Origin: Actinomadura oligospora ATCC 43269
Lineage (GTDB): Bacteria > Actinomycetota > Actinomycetes > Streptosporangiales > Streptosporangiaceae
Reading direction: 5' to 3'
DNA length: 64,000 bases
Assembly (NCBI RefSeq): GCF_000518265.1
Contig: NZ_JADG01000008.1
Location: forward strand, 186,001 to 250,000
In this document: piece after piece, positions 42,816 through 53,979 of the stretch
Numbering within the stretch: position 1 is the first letter of the stretch
How the letters are laid out: every line of letters starts with the position of its first letter
Made by a program: the position numbers and the translations under genes
Notes under the pieces: generated by a model
Told to the model about the DNA's origin: nothing
Seen by the model: only the letters and a program-made list of their open reading frames with translations
Databases searched by the model: none

Positions 42816-44108
42816 TCAGGCGGTCTCGCGGACGATGTCGGCGCCCAGCTGCGAGAGGCGGTCGGCGGTGTGCGCGTGCCCGCGGTCGAGGTAGTAGGCG
42901 GAGGTGATCGTGGTCTCGCCCTCGGCGGCGAGCCCGGCGAGGACGAGCGCGGAGCCGCAGCGCAGGTCGTGCGCCTCGACCTCGGCGCCGCGCAGCGGGG
43001 TCACGCCGTTCACCTTGGCGCGGTTGCCGTCGACCTCGATGTTCGCGCCCATCCGGGCGAGCTCGCCGGCCAGCTTGAAGCGGCCGTCGAAGATCCGCTC
43101 GTAGATGTAGGACGGGCCGTCCGCCAGGCAGGACAGCGCCATGATCGGCGACTGCAGGTCGGTGGCGAAGCCGGGGTACTCGTCGGTGATCACGTTGATC
43201 GGACGCAGCGTCCGCTCGCGCCGGACCTGGAGGACCGCGCCCTCCTGGTGGAACTCGACGCCCATCTGCTCCAGCTTGTCGGCGGCGACGCCGAGGTGCT
43301 CGAGGTTCGCGCCGACCAGCGAGAGCTCGCCGCCGGTGATCGCGGCGGCCATCACGAAGACGCCCGCGTCGATGCGGTCCGGCATGACGGTGTGCTCGAC
43401 CGCGGTCAGGCTCTCGACGCCCTCGACGGTGATGAAGCCGGTGCCGTCACCGGTGATCTTGGCGCCCATGGCGCGCAGGATCTCGATGTTGTCCAGCACC
43501 TCCGGCTCCAGCGCCGCGTTCTTGATCAGCGTGGTGCCCCGGGCCAGCGCCGCGGCCATGATCAGGTTCTCGGTGCCGGTGTGCGACGGGGTGTCGCAGT
43601 ACAGCGTGGCGCCGCGCATGTCGCCGGCCTTGATGTGGATGACGCCGTCGCCGTTGTCGTCCACCTGCTCGGTGACGGTCGCGCCCATGCGCTTGAAGCC
43701 GTTGTAGTGGAAGTCGAGGTTGCGGCTGCCCAGGTTGCATCCGCCGACGCCCTCGATCACGGCCTCGCCCAGCCGGTGCAGCAGCGCCGGGACGAACAGG
43801 AACGAGCCACGGAACCGGGACGCGATCTCGGCGGGAAGGACTGGATTGTCCAGCGAGGACGCGTCGATGACCAGCGTCCGCTCGGCCTCGTGCAGCTCCG
43901 CCTTGGCGCCGATGGCGCGGGCCAGTTCCACGGCGCGGCGGACGTCCTCGATGATCGGGACGTTGCGCAGCACCGTGCGGCCCTCGCCGGCCATCAGCGA
44001 GGCGCCGATCATCGGCAGGACGGCGTTCTTCGCGCCCTGGACGAAGACGGTGCCCTGCAACCGCCGACCGCCGCGCACGCGGTAGCGGACCTCGTGGCCC
44101 ATGCTCAT
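42816..44108 (-). CDS. murA: UDP-N-acetylglucosamine 1-carboxyvinyltransferase
   Basis: 430 aa, EPSP-synthase fold. First committed step of peptidoglycan synthesis: transfers enolpyruvate from PEP to UDP-GlcNAc. K27-N28 in VQGAKNAVLP and the catalytic-loop cysteine C124 in GVGGCNLGSRNLDFH are present; the catalytic aspartate lies in MPDRIDAGVF. The mobile loop (CNLGSRNLDFH) is not the usual CAIGxRPVDLH, which suggests a MurA paralogue typical of actinobacteria. It is a Cys enzyme, so fosfomycin sensitivity is possible. GGAG precedes the start. Confidence 0.88.
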   Translation of the reverse strand: MSMGHEVRYRVRGGRRLQGTVFVQGAKNAVLPMIGASLMAGEGRTVLRNVPIIEDVRRAVELARAIGAKAELHEAERTLVIDASSLDNPVLPAEIASRFRGSFLFVPALLHRLGEAVIEGVGGCNLGSRNLDFHYNGFKRMGATVTEQVDDNGDGVIHIKAGDMRGATLYCDTPSHTGTENLIMAAALARGTTLIKNAALEPEVLDNIEILRAMGAKITGDGTGFITVEGVESLTAVEHTVMPDRIDAGVFVMAAAITGGELSLVGANLEHLGVAADKLEQMGVEFHQEGAVLQVRRERTLRPINVITDEYPGFATDLQSPIMALSCLADGPSYIYERIFDGRFKLAGELARMGANIEVDGNRAKVNGVTPLRGAEVEAHDLRCGSALVLAGLAAEGETTITSAYYLDRGHAHTADRLSQLGADIVRETA

Positions 44109-44349
44109 GCCGTCTGACTCCTTAACTGCGGGTTTCGGTGCCTGTCGGACGCGGGAGCGGGTCGGCCCGTCCCGTCCGGTCGCCTGTTCCGGGCGAGCGG
44201 GACACGAGGTCTGGGGGAGGTCGTGCCCCCTCGTGGACGCAGCCCCAGTAAACCACCGAGGCGGGTGTGTCGCGTCCGCCTCGCCGCCCGTCGCGATGCC
44301 TTGATCATTGAGACCCCGGATCTTCCGCCAAGGTTCACGAGGATCTGCG

Positions 44350-44355
44350 TAAAGT
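44350..44355 (+). promoter_or_regulatory. -10 box of a leaderless promoter
   Basis: TAAAGT, 8 nt before ATG 44364. Confidence 0.45.
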
Positions 44356-44363
44356 GATCATCC

Positions 44364-45404
44364 ATGGACGAGAGCCACGGCTGGACCGCGATCGACGAAG
44401 CCCTCCATCCGCTCTACGGGGACGTCGAACCGCGGCACTGGGGCACGGTCCTGTCGTACCGCCTGGGCGGCCCCGACCCGCTGGACGGCGTCAGCGCCTA
44501 CCCGCGCGACGGCCACTGGCACTACATCTCCTACGGCATGTCGGAGCTGTACGGGAAGCACTCCGACAACCCGGACGAGTCGGGCTGGGGCTTCGAGTTC
44601 ACGTTCCGGCTCGCCCGTCCGGACGGCGAGGACGAACCGCCCGTCTGGGTCGTCAACCTGCTGCAGAACCTCGCCCGGTACGTCTACTCGTCCGGCAACT
44701 GGTTCGCGCCCGGACACCACATGAACGCCAACGGCCCGATCGCCGCCGACCGCGACGACTGCACGCTCAGCGCGCTGATCTTCGCCGAGGACCCGGAGCT
44801 CGGCGAGATCGGCACCCCGAACGGCCGCGTCCAGTTCCTCCAGGTCGTGGGCCTGACGGAGGACGAGTACGAGGTCTCCCGGAAGTGGAACTCGCAGGCG
44901 CTCACCGAGATCCTCGCGGCCCGGCTGCCGCTCCTGGTCTCCGACATCACCCGCCCGTCGCTGCTCGACGACCCCGAGGTCGCCGAGGCCGTCCGCGCCG
45001 GGATCGAGGCGGACGGATCGAGCAGCGGCGCGCTGTTCGTGCCCGAGATCGGCTGGTCCCGCGACGGCGACCGGATCCGGCTGCGGATCGGCGCGCTCCA
45101 GGCCGAGGGCGTCGCCGAGACCCTGCCCGGACGCCTCGGCCACGGCCGTGACCTGCTGCTCCAGGGCGACGACAGGATGGTCGTCCTCGTCCCGGCGGAC
45201 GGCGACGCGCTCATGGTCCAGGAACTGGACGAGGGGAACGTCGCGCTCGGCGTCCCCGCGACCGCGCTGGACGCCCTGATCGAGACGCTCCGCCCGGAGG
45301 CGGGCGTCCGCGCCGTCCCCGGCCTGGACGACCTGGTGATCGAGGTCGTCCAGACCGTCATCCGCGACCAGTACGGCAACCCCACCGACCAGACCATCGG
45401 CTGA
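44364..45404 (+). CDS. Suppressor-of-fused (SUFU) domain protein
   Basis: 346 aa. SUFU-like domain at about 1-190 (VEPRHWGTVLSYRLGGPDPLDGVS, FEFTFRLAR, NWFAPGHHM), followed by an extra C-terminal domain of about 150 residues. SUFU-fold proteins in bacteria occur singly or in polymorphic-toxin immunity loci, but no toxin gene lies nearby. Function unknown. Confidence 0.83.
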   Translation: MDESHGWTAIDEALHPLYGDVEPRHWGTVLSYRLGGPDPLDGVSAYPRDGHWHYISYGMSELYGKHSDNPDESGWGFEFTFRLARPDGEDEPPVWVVNLLQNLARYVYSSGNWFAPGHHMNANGPIAADRDDCTLSALIFAEDPELGEIGTPNGRVQFLQVVGLTEDEYEVSRKWNSQALTEILAARLPLLVSDITRPSLLDDPEVAEAVRAGIEADGSSSGALFVPEIGWSRDGDRIRLRIGALQAEGVAETLPGRLGHGRDLLLQGDDRMVVLVPADGDALMVQELDEGNVALGVPATALDALIETLRPEAGVRAVPGLDDLVIEVVQTVIRDQYGNPTDQTIG

Positions 45405-45434
45405 TCCGCCGCCCTGGCCGCCGGGGCTCCCGCG

Positions 45435-46745
45435 CTACTTCAGCGCCTCGAGGCGCTCGAACATCGGGGCCAGCCGCTCCACGAACCGCTCGGGACGGCA
45501 CACCTCGTCCAGGCGCGCCTCGTCCAGCGTGAGCCCGGCCTCGGCGGCGTGCGTCCGCAGCGTCTCGCGGAACGGGACGCCGGTCCGCCACGTCTCCATG
45601 GCGGCCTTCTGGACGAGCGGGTACGCCTCGTCGTCGCGCGACATGCCCGCCTCGACCAGTTCGAGCAGGACGGTCGAGGTGTAGATGAGGCCGCCGGTCG
45701 AGTCGAGGTTGGCGCGCATCCGGTCGGCGTCCACGACCAGCCCGGACATCAGCCGGTTGGTCAGGTTCAGCATGTAGTCGAGCGCGGTCGACGCGTCCGG
45801 CAGGGAGATCCGCTCGGTGGAGGAGTGGGAGATGTCGCGCTCGTGCCAGAGCGGGATGCCCTCCATCACCGGGACGACCTGGGCCCGGACGATCCGCGCC
45901 ATGCCCGCCAGCCGCTCCGACATGATCGGGTTCTTCTTGTGGGGCATGGCCGAGGAGCCCTTCTGCCCCTTGCCGAACGGCTCCCACAGCTCGCGGACCT
46001 CGGTGCGCTGCCCGTGCCGGACCTCCAGCGCGATGGCCTCGAGCACCGTCGCCATGATCGCCAGCGCGGACGTCCACTCGGACATGCCGTCCCGGATGAC
46101 GACCTGCGTCGACACGTCCGCGGGCCGGAGGCCCAGCTTCTCCGCGACCGACCGCTCGATGGCCGGGTCGATGTTGGAGTAGGTGCCGACGGCGCCGGAG
46201 ATCGCCATCACGCCGACCGCCTCGCGGGCGCGGCGCAGCCGGTCGCGGGACCGGGCCGTGGCGAGGGCGAAGTCGGCGACGCGGTGGCCCCACACGTCCG
46301 GCTCGCCGTGGATGCCGTGCGTCCGGCCGACGCGCAGGGTGTCCCGGTGCGCGAGGGCGTGGTCGCGCAGGGTCGCGACGAGCGTGTCGGCCTTGGCGAG
46401 CAGGATGTCGGTGGCCTCGACGAGCTGGAGCGCGAGCGCGGTGTCCAGCAGGTCGGACGAGGTCATGCCGAAGTGGACGAACCGGGCGGCCTCGCGCGGT
46501 TCGGTGTTGTCGGCCCACGCGGACAGGAAGGCGATCACGTCGTGCTGTGTGACGGCCTCGATCGCGTGGACGGCGTCGGGCGTGGGCGGTGCGGCCTTGC
46601 GGATCGGCTCCACCACCTCCGCCGGGATCGTCCCGGCCTCGGCGTGCGCCTCGACCACGAGGGTCTCGACCCTGCACCAGAGCTCGTACTTGTGCGCGTC
46701 GCTCCAGACGCGCCCCATCTCGGGGAGGGTGTAGCGTTCGATCAC
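45435..46745 (-). CDS. purB: Adenylosuccinate lyase
   Basis: 436 aa, fumarase/aspartase superfamily. Cleaves succinyl-AICAR and adenylosuccinate in purine synthesis. Signature SSAMPHKKNPIMSE, plus THGIHGEPDVWG and HFGMTSSDLLDTA. GTG 46745 lacks a clear Shine-Dalgarno but has CAGAAT 6 nt upstream, as in a leaderless start. Lies 64 bp after the LtrA stop, on the same strand. Confidence 0.95.
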   Translation of the reverse strand: MIERYTLPEMGRVWSDAHKYELWCRVETLVVEAHAEAGTIPAEVVEPIRKAAPPTPDAVHAIEAVTQHDVIAFLSAWADNTEPREAARFVHFGMTSSDLLDTALALQLVEATDILLAKADTLVATLRDHALAHRDTLRVGRTHGIHGEPDVWGHRVADFALATARSRDRLRRAREAVGVMAISGAVGTYSNIDPAIERSVAEKLGLRPADVSTQVVIRDGMSEWTSALAIMATVLEAIALEVRHGQRTEVRELWEPFGKGQKGSSAMPHKKNPIMSERLAGMARIVRAQVVPVMEGIPLWHERDISHSSTERISLPDASTALDYMLNLTNRLMSGLVVDADRMRANLDSTGGLIYTSTVLLELVEAGMSRDDEAYPLVQKAAMETWRTGVPFRETLRTHAAEAGLTLDEARLDEVCRPERFVERLAPMFERLEALK

Positions 46746-46808
46746 CCTGCCATTCTGGCAGCTCGCCGCCCATGCCCCGGGCCCGGACCCACCCGCCGGC
46801 GCCCTCGC

Positions 46809-47942
46809 TCAGACTCCGGCGGGTTCCGCGCGCCGCGCGCGGACGGTGTGCTCGGCGAGCTGGGCCGCCGCGAGGACGCCGGTGAGCGCGGCCAGTCCGG
46901 CCGCCGCTGACCAGTGCGCCAGCGGCACGCCGACCACGCAGGCGAAGGCCGCCGCGATCCGGATCCGGGACGGCCCGATCCGCACGATCCGCCGGAACCA
47001 GGCGTCGCCGAGCAGGAACAGCGCGGTTCCTCCGGCCAGCGCGAACGACGGCGCGTACGGCAGCGGGTCCCACGACTCCGCGACGGTGCTCTTCACGCCC
47101 GCGGCCAGGACGATGATCCCGACGATGAGCGGGATGTGCGCGTAGAAGTATCCGGACATCGTCATGTTCGCCCGTTCCGCCGGGTCCGCCGCGGTCAGCG
47201 CGTGCTCGGCGTGCGTGTCGTCCCGGGAGAAGTACGTCCACCAGATCGCGGCGGCGAGGGCGAGGCCGAGCAGGACGGTCGCGATCAGCCCGGCGGTCAG
47301 CTTCTGGTGGCCCGCGCCGACGCCGATCGCGACCACCGACTCGCCGATGGTGATCATGACGAGCAGGCCGTGCCGTTCCACGATGTGCCCGGGACGGATG
47401 TCGAACCGCCCGCCCGGCGGGACGATGTAGGGCTGCACGACCGGGACGACCAGGGCCAGCGTCCACAGCACGTAGACGGGCGCGCCGTGCCCGAGCGTCC
47501 CGGCCGCGATGATCAGCGCGGCGGCGGTCAGGTTCGCCGGGAGCACCCGCAGGATGTGCGTGTTGGCCTGCGCGAACAGCACCACGTGCGCGAGCACGAG
47601 GATCAGGTACCCGAGCCCCCACACGACGCCGCCGGAGCCGAACCCTCCGGGCGTGGCGAGCGCGATCATGAAGAACCCGCCCATCCCGGTGAGGACGAGC
47701 AGCCGCCGTCCGACCGTCGTCGGCGCGGTCATGTTCGTCAGCCAGGCGTACCCCGCGTACATCCACCACAGGACGCCGAACATGAGCACGACCTCGGCCA
47801 GCCCGCGCAGGGTCATGTCGTGCGCGAGCACGCCGGTCAGCTGGGTGATCGCGAAGACGAACACCAGGTCGAAGAAGAGCTCCAGCGTCGTGACCGGGTA
47901 CTGCTCCGGCTCGGACGCGCCGTCCGGCTCCACCACCGCCAT
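46809..47942 (-). CDS. Low temperature requirement A (LtrA) family membrane protein
   Basis: 377 aa with about ten membrane segments. Conserved opening VTTLELFFDLVFVFAITQL and the ERHGLLVMITIGESVVAIG segment identify LtrA. Name derives from a Listeria mutant; biochemical role unknown. Lies between purD and purB on the same strand. Confidence 0.9.
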   Translation of the reverse strand: MAVVEPDGASEPEQYPVTTLELFFDLVFVFAITQLTGVLAHDMTLRGLAEVVLMFGVLWWMYAGYAWLTNMTAPTTVGRRLLVLTGMGGFFMIALATPGGFGSGGVVWGLGYLILVLAHVVLFAQANTHILRVLPANLTAAALIIAAGTLGHGAPVYVLWTLALVVPVVQPYIVPPGGRFDIRPGHIVERHGLLVMITIGESVVAIGVGAGHQKLTAGLIATVLLGLALAAAIWWTYFSRDDTHAEHALTAADPAERANMTMSGYFYAHIPLIVGIIVLAAGVKSTVAESWDPLPYAPSFALAGGTALFLLGDAWFRRIVRIGPSRIRIAAAFACVVGVPLAHWSAAAGLAALTGVLAAAQLAEHTVRARRAEPAGV

Positions 47943-48036
47943 GAGCGGCCTCTCGTCGAGGGTGTAATCAAGTAAGCGTGCATTCTGCCGCGTCGCCTAC
48001 CGACACGTAACCCCCAACGGCCCCGGAGCCGGAGGC

Positions 48037-49275
48037 TCAGTCCAGCAGGGCGATGTCCGAGCGGTGGTGGGATCCCCGGAGCTCGACCTTGCTCGCGGCC
48101 TCGTACGCGGCGGCGCGCGCGGACGCCACGTCCGGCCCGCTGCCGACGACGTTGAGGACGCGTCCGCCCGCCGAGACCAGCTCTCCCTCGGCGTTCAGCG
48201 CGGTGCCCGCGTGCAGGACGTAGGCGTCCGGGACGGCGTTCGCCGCGTCCAGGCCGCTGATCACGTCGCCCTTCGCCGGGGACGCCGGGTAGTTCTCGGC
48301 CGCGACGACGACCGTGACGGCCGCGCCGGGACGCCAGGCGAGCTCGAGGTCCGCGGGCAGCCCGCCGAGCGCGCACGCCTGGAGCAGCCCGCCGAGCGGG
48401 GTGGCCAGCCGGTCCAGGACGACCTGGGTCTCCGGGTCGCCGAACCGCGCGTTGAACTCGATCACCCGGACGCCGCGCGAGGTCAGCGCCAGGCCCGCGT
48501 ACAGGACGCCGACGTACGGCGTCTCGCGGCGGCGCAGCTCGTTCACCGTCGGCCGGACGACGGTGTCCATGACCTCCTCCACCAGGCCGGGCGGGGCCCA
48601 GGGGAGCGGGGTGTAGGCGCCCATGCCGCCGGTGTTGGGCCCGGCGCCGCCGTCGTAGGCGCGCTTGAAGTCCTGCGCCGGGACGAGCGGGACGGCGTCC
48701 TGCCCGTCGCAGAGCGCGAAGAGCGAGACCTCCGGGCCGTCCAGGTACTCCTCGATGACGACGCGGTCGCAGGCCTCGGCGTGCTTCAGCGCCTCGCCGA
48801 GGTCGTTGGTCACCACGACGCCCTTGCCCGCGGCGAGGCCGTCGTCCTTGACCACGTAGGGCGCGCTGAACTCGGCGAGCGCGGCCTCGGCCTGGCTGAG
48901 CGTTTCGCACACGTGGGCGCGCGCGGTCGGCACCCCCGCCGCCTCCATGATCTCCTTGGCGAACGCCTTGGAGCCCTCGATCCGGGCGGCGGCCTTGTCC
49001 GGCCCGAAGCAGGCGAGACCGGCCTCGCGCAGAGCGTCGCCGACGCCCGCGACGAGCGGGGCCTCCGGGCCGACGACCACCAGGTCGACGGCCAGCCGCT
49101 GAGCCAGCTCGACCACGCCGGTCGGGTTCAGCATGTCGATCGCGTGGTTCACCGCGACCTCCGCCGTCCCGGGGTTGCCGGGGGCGCAGTGCAGGGCGGT
49201 CACGGAAGGGTCGCGATGCAGGGCGCGGGCGAGCGCGTGCTCGCGGCCCCCCGTTCCAAGGACGAGTACTCGCAC
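48037..49275 (-). CDS. purD: Phosphoribosylamine-glycine ligase
   Basis: 412 aa from GTG 49275. ATP-grasp enzyme, second step of purine synthesis, joining phosphoribosylamine and glycine. [11 protein letters not shown] at the N-terminus, ATP-grasp segments [25 protein letters not shown], and [22 protein letters not shown] longer frame to 49428 would add non-conserved residues; TAAGCT 7 nt before GTG 49275 supports the shorter, leaderless start. Confidence 0.93.
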   Translation of the reverse strand: MRVLVLGTGGREHALARALHRDPSVTALHCAPGNPGTAEVAVNHAIDMLNPTGVVELAQRLAVDLVVVGPEAPLVAGVGDALREAGLACFGPDKAAARIEGSKAFAKEIMEAAGVPTARAHVCETLSQAEAALAEFSAPYVVKDDGLAAGKGVVVTNDLGEALKHAEACDRVVIEEYLDGPEVSLFALCDGQDAVPLVPAQDFKRAYDGGAGPNTGGMGAYTPLPWAPPGLVEEVMDTVVRPTVNELRRRETPYVGVLYAGLALTSRGVRVIEFNARFGDPETQVVLDRLATPLGGLLQACALGGLPADLELAWRPGAAVTVVVAAENYPASPAKGDVISGLDAANAVPDAYVLHAGTALNAEGELVSAGGRVLNVVGSGPDVASARAAAYEAASKVELRGSHHRSDIALLD

Positions 49276-49282
49276 GTCGGGG

Positions 49283-49288
49283 AGCTTA
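49283..49288 (-). promoter_or_regulatory. -10 box of the purD leaderless promoter
   Basis: TAAGCT on the - strand, 7 nt before GTG 49275. Confidence 0.5.
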
Positions 49289-49511
49289 ACGGTCCGCCCG
49301 TCCTCGCGTCCGCAACCCACCCGTCCCTCCGAGGCCCCGAACCCCCGCCGGAGCACGGCCGGACACTGTGCGGGCATCCGGGGCGTGCGGGCGCTTGCTG
49401 TGACGAGCCTGACATACCGGTGCGTCAACCTGACGGTTGTCCGCCGCGTCTTAATTGTCGCTGGTAGCCTTCAGGGGTTGTGGCCTCGTGGTCCGGAAGG
49501 AGGTGGTCGGG

Positions 49512-49628
49512 ATGATTCCTGGCGATACGTGCAGTACGTCGGAGAACCCTCACAGTCCGAGCCGGACTGACCGTCCGACCGCCTCTTCAAGGCGTCCGGC
49601 CACGCCCTCCACGCGCTCCCCGCTCTGA
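49512..49628 (+). CDS. Possible leader peptide upstream of corA
   Basis: 38-codon open frame starting at ATG 49512 behind an almost ideal ribosome site, GGAAGGAGGTGG (49495-49506). The product is Pro/Ser/Thr/Arg-rich with seven prolines and ends 52 nt before corA. Two hairpins follow between it and corA: CCCGCT/AGCGGG and AGCGCG/CGCGCT. Proline-rich leader peptides control Mg2+ transporter genes in enterobacteria (mgtL, corL); a similar device here is a hypothesis. The prolines may simply reflect high GC. Confidence 0.42.
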   Translation: MIPGDTCSTSENPHSPSRTDRPTASSRRPATPSTRSPL

Positions 49629-49680
49629 CAAAGCGGGTCGAGCGCGCCTGCGCGCTGTGGCCGGGGGTTAGGAGCACCTC

Positions 49681-50790
49681 ATGGCCATGACCCGGGTCCG
49701 CCCCACGCGGGCGACGATGTCCCTCTTCAAGCCTCGTGGACGCGTCCAGGCGCCCACCGGCCCGTCCTGCGTCCGCGACAGCGCGGTCATCGACTGGGCC
49801 GCCTACATCGACGGGCACCGCGTGTGCACCGACTCGGTCGGCGACGCCGTCCGCCTCGTCCGGGACGGACGGCTCGAACCCGCCGAGGCCGGCGAGGACA
49901 GCGCCGGGTTCGTCTGGGTCGGGCTGCACGAACCGTCGGCCGCCGAACTCCAGGAGATCGCCGAGGTCTTCGGGCTGCACCCGCTCGCCGTCGAGGACGC
50001 GATCCACGCCCACCAGCGGCCCAAGCTGGAGCGGTACGACGACGTCCACTTCCTGGTGATGAAGACCGTCGGGTACGTCGAGCGCGACCCCGAGGGCGGC
50101 GAGGTCGTCGAGACCGGGGAGATCATGGTCTTCGTCGGCGCGGACTTCGTGGTGACCGTCCGGCACGGGGAGCACGGCGGGCTCGGCCCGGTGCGCCGCG
50201 GCCTGGAGGCCAACGCCGAGCGGCTCGCGCAGGGCCCGGCGGCCGTCGTGCACGCCGTCACCGACCACGTCGTGGACGGCTACGCCGCCGTCGCCGACGC
50301 CATCCAGGAGGACGTGGACGAGGTCGAGGAGGCGGTGTTCTCCCCCGAGCGCACCGACGAGTCGCGCCGCATCTACCGGCTCAAGCGCGAGGTCATCCAG
50401 CTCAAGCGGGCCGTCGGGCCGCTCGCGGGCCCGGTCCGCAGCCTGTCGGGACGCCGGTTCGTGCCGACCGAGATCAAGGAGTACCTGCGCGACGTGGAGG
50501 ACCACCTCACCCGCGTCCGCGAGCAGGTGGAGTCCTTCGACGAGCTGCTGAACCCGATCCTCCAGGCGCACATGACCCAGGTCACCGTCGCCGACAACCA
50601 GGACATGCGGAAGATCTCCGCCTGGGGCGCGATCTTCATGGTGCCGACCGCGATCGCCGGGATCTACGGCATGAACTTCAAGTTCATGCCGGAGCTGGAG
50701 TGGCGGTACGGCTACTTCATGATCATCGGCCTGATCGCCTCGATCTGCCTCAGCCTGTACCGCGGCTTCCGCCGCAACGGCTGGCTCTGA
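49681..50790 (+). CDS. corA: CorA-family magnesium/cobalt transporter
   Basis: 369 aa. Large cytosolic domain (about 30-300), two C-terminal TM segments, and the selectivity motif GMN in GIYGMNFKFMPE between them. Pentameric Mg2+ channel of the inner membrane. ATG 49681 has GGAG 6 nt upstream. A 240-nt leader holding a short frame and hairpins precedes it, suggesting post-initiation control. Confidence 0.93.
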   Translation: MAMTRVRPTRATMSLFKPRGRVQAPTGPSCVRDSAVIDWAAYIDGHRVCTDSVGDAVRLVRDGRLEPAEAGEDSAGFVWVGLHEPSAAELQEIAEVFGLHPLAVEDAIHAHQRPKLERYDDVHFLVMKTVGYVERDPEGGEVVETGEIMVFVGADFVVTVRHGEHGGLGPVRRGLEANAERLAQGPAAVVHAVTDHVVDGYAAVADAIQEDVDEVEEAVFSPERTDESRRIYRLKREVIQLKRAVGPLAGPVRSLSGRRFVPTEIKEYLRDVEDHLTRVREQVESFDELLNPILQAHMTQVTVADNQDMRKISAWGAIFMVPTAIAGIYGMNFKFMPELEWRYGYFMIIGLIASICLSLYRGFRRNGWL

Positions 50791-50806
50791 CCGGCCCCGC
50801 CGCGGA

Positions 50807-50836
50807 GGACCGGTTCAGGCGGACCGGTTCAGGCGG
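50807..50836. repeat. 14-bp direct repeat between corA and the GDPD gene
   Basis: GACCGGTTCAGGCG occurs twice in tandem, just before the 3' end of the phosphodiesterase gene and slightly overlapping it. Confidence 0.6.
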
Positions 50837-51728
50837 GCAGGAGCGCGGGCGCGGGGACGGGAAGCCCCCGCGCGCGCAGGACGGCGCGGAGCCGGTCCGG
50901 GTGGTCGGTGACGATCGCGTCCACGCCGAGGTCGGTGAGGCGGCCCATGTCGATCGGGTCGTTCACGGTCCAGGTCGTGACCTGGAGGCCGAGCGCCTGC
51001 GCGTCCTCGACCAGCGCGGAAGTGACCAGGTCGTACTCGGGGGAGAGGACGGTCGCGCCCGCGGCGAGGGCGACGCCGACCGGGTCCTCCGGCGGCAGGC
51101 CCGCCAGCCAGTCGGTGCCGGGGAGCAGCGTCTTCCGCTCGACCAGCGCCACCCGTCCCGCGCCCGGGGCGAACCGGGCGGCCGAGGCGAGCACCCGCCA
51201 GTCGAACCCCAGCAGCCGCGACCGGGACGTCAGGCCGTGCGCGTCCAGGACCTCGGCCACGGCGGCCGTGAGGCGGTCGACCGCCCGGGCCGTCCAGCCG
51301 GGGTCGGTCTTCAGCTCGACCGCGAGCCCGACGTCCGGGACGGCGCCGAGGAGCGTGCACGCCTCGTCCAGCGTCGGCAGCGGCGTGCCGGGCACGGCGC
51401 GCTGCGTCGCGGTGAACGCCAGCGGGGTGCGGACGCCCGCGTCGACCGTCCTGACCTGCTCCAGCGTCAGCTCACGCAGCCCGCGGCCGACGTAGGGGAA
51501 CAGCGGGTCGCCCGGCCGGGCCGGAGCGGTGTCGGCGAGGTTGCCGGGCGACAGCATCTGGTCGTGGTTGCAGACGACCACCCCGTCGGACGTGAGGCCG
51601 ACGTCGAACTCGATCGCGTGGACGCCGAGTTCCAGCGCGTGCGCGAACCCTGGCAGCGTGTTCTCCGGGCGCAGACCGCGCGCGCCCCGGTGACCGTGGA
51701 TCTCCACGGTCCCGCCGAAATACGTCAC
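50829..51728 (-). CDS. Glycerophosphodiester phosphodiesterase
   Basis: 299 aa, GDPD TIM barrel. HRGARGLRPENT with the first catalytic histidine and Glu, EFDVGLTSDG with metal ligands, VCNHDQML with the second histidine, and AVELKTD are present. No signal peptide. Releases glycerol-3-phosphate from phosphodiesters. GTG 51728 has TAGGTT 6 nt upstream. Confidence 0.92.
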   Translation of the reverse strand: MTYFGGTVEIHGHRGARGLRPENTLPGFAHALELGVHAIEFDVGLTSDGVVVCNHDQMLSPGNLADTAPARPGDPLFPYVGRGLRELTLEQVRTVDAGVRTPLAFTATQRAVPGTPLPTLDEACTLLGAVPDVGLAVELKTDPGWTARAVDRLTAAVAEVLDAHGLTSRSRLLGFDWRVLASAARFAPGAGRVALVERKTLLPGTDWLAGLPPEDPVGVALAAGATVLSPEYDLVTSALVEDAQALGLQVTTWTVNDPIDMGRLTDLGVDAIVTDHPDRLRAVLRARGLPVPAPALLPA

Positions 51729-51734
51729 GCCCGA

Positions 51735-51740
51735 AACCTA
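51735..51740 (-). promoter_or_regulatory. -10 box of a leaderless promoter
   Basis: TAGGTT on the - strand, 6 nt before GTG 51728. Confidence 0.45.
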
Positions 51741-51909
51741 CCGGGCGGGCCCTATCCCGCGATGGACGATCGGTGAGATGCCGTTGAACGGCTTGGGGCC
51801 GCCAGGAGCGTCCCGGGTCGCCGGAAACGCACCCGGGCGCCCCCGCTCACGCGGAGACGCCCGGAAAGGGTTTAGGGACACCAAGCCCTTAGGCTCGCGC
51901 CGCCCGGCC

Positions 51910-53258
<1,349 letters not shown>

Positions 53259-53345
53259 AAATCGTACCCGCAGCGGGGAGTCGAAGAAACCGCACGTCGT
53301 GTCCCAGGGGGCCGAAAAGCCCAGTGGGACGGGGTTGACCGGGAT

Positions 53346-53765
53346 TTACTTTGCGTTCTCCGCGAGCGCCTGGGCGGCGGTTTCGCTGCTGTCGCGGAGG
53401 AAAGAACGGCAGCGCTCCGCCTCGGCGTCCTCGCCGATCGCGGCGGCGGCACGGCCCAGAGCGTGCAGGGAACGCAGGAACCCGCGGTTCGGCACGTGCT
53501 CCCAGGGGATCGGGCCCTGGCCCTTCCAGCCCGCCCGGCGCAGCGCGTCGAGGCCGCGATGGTACCCGGTGCGCGCGAACGCGTACGAGTCGATCACCCC
53601 GCCCCGCGCGAACGCGCGGTCGGCCAGCTCGGCCCACGCGCCGGGGTACTCGGGGTGGCGCGCGGCCACCTCGAACGGATCGACGCCGTTCTCCAGGGCC
53701 TCACGCGCCTCGGGGACGTCCGGGAGTTCGGTCGGTGGCGGCCCGCCGAGCAGGTTCTGGGTCAT
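53346..53765 (-). CDS. DUF3151 protein
   Basis: 139 aa. Opening NLLGGPPPTELPD and the core HPEYPGAWAELADRAF, GYHRGLDALRRAGWKG, IPWEHVPNRGFLRSLHAL identify DUF3151, an actinobacterial family of unknown function with TPR-like helices, often near purA and fba as here. ATG 53765 fits the family start; ATG 53774 is also possible. Confidence 0.88.
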   Translation of the reverse strand: MTQNLLGGPPPTELPDVPEAREALENGVDPFEVAARHPEYPGAWAELADRAFARGGVIDSYAFARTGYHRGLDALRRAGWKGQGPIPWEHVPNRGFLRSLHALGRAAAAIGEDAEAERCRSFLRDSSETAAQALAENAK

Positions 53766-53979
53766 GCCGGTCATCGTAGGTGGGAACGCCCGCGCTCCAA
53801 CAACCCGGGTCACCCTCCCGTCGAGGTTCCGGTCGAGCCCGGAACCACCACCCCCGAAACGCAAGTGACCCCGCGCCCACCGATCCCAACCCCACCACCT
53901 ACGAACCCCCACCGCCAACCACCCGCAACCCGCCCACCGAACCCCCACCAGGCAACGGACGAGCACCTCCTGACGGTCG

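Noticed and set aside
45358..47769. 803-codon open frame on the - strand
   Set aside because: It runs through purB and LtrA in another frame; composition is Arg-rich with no family features.
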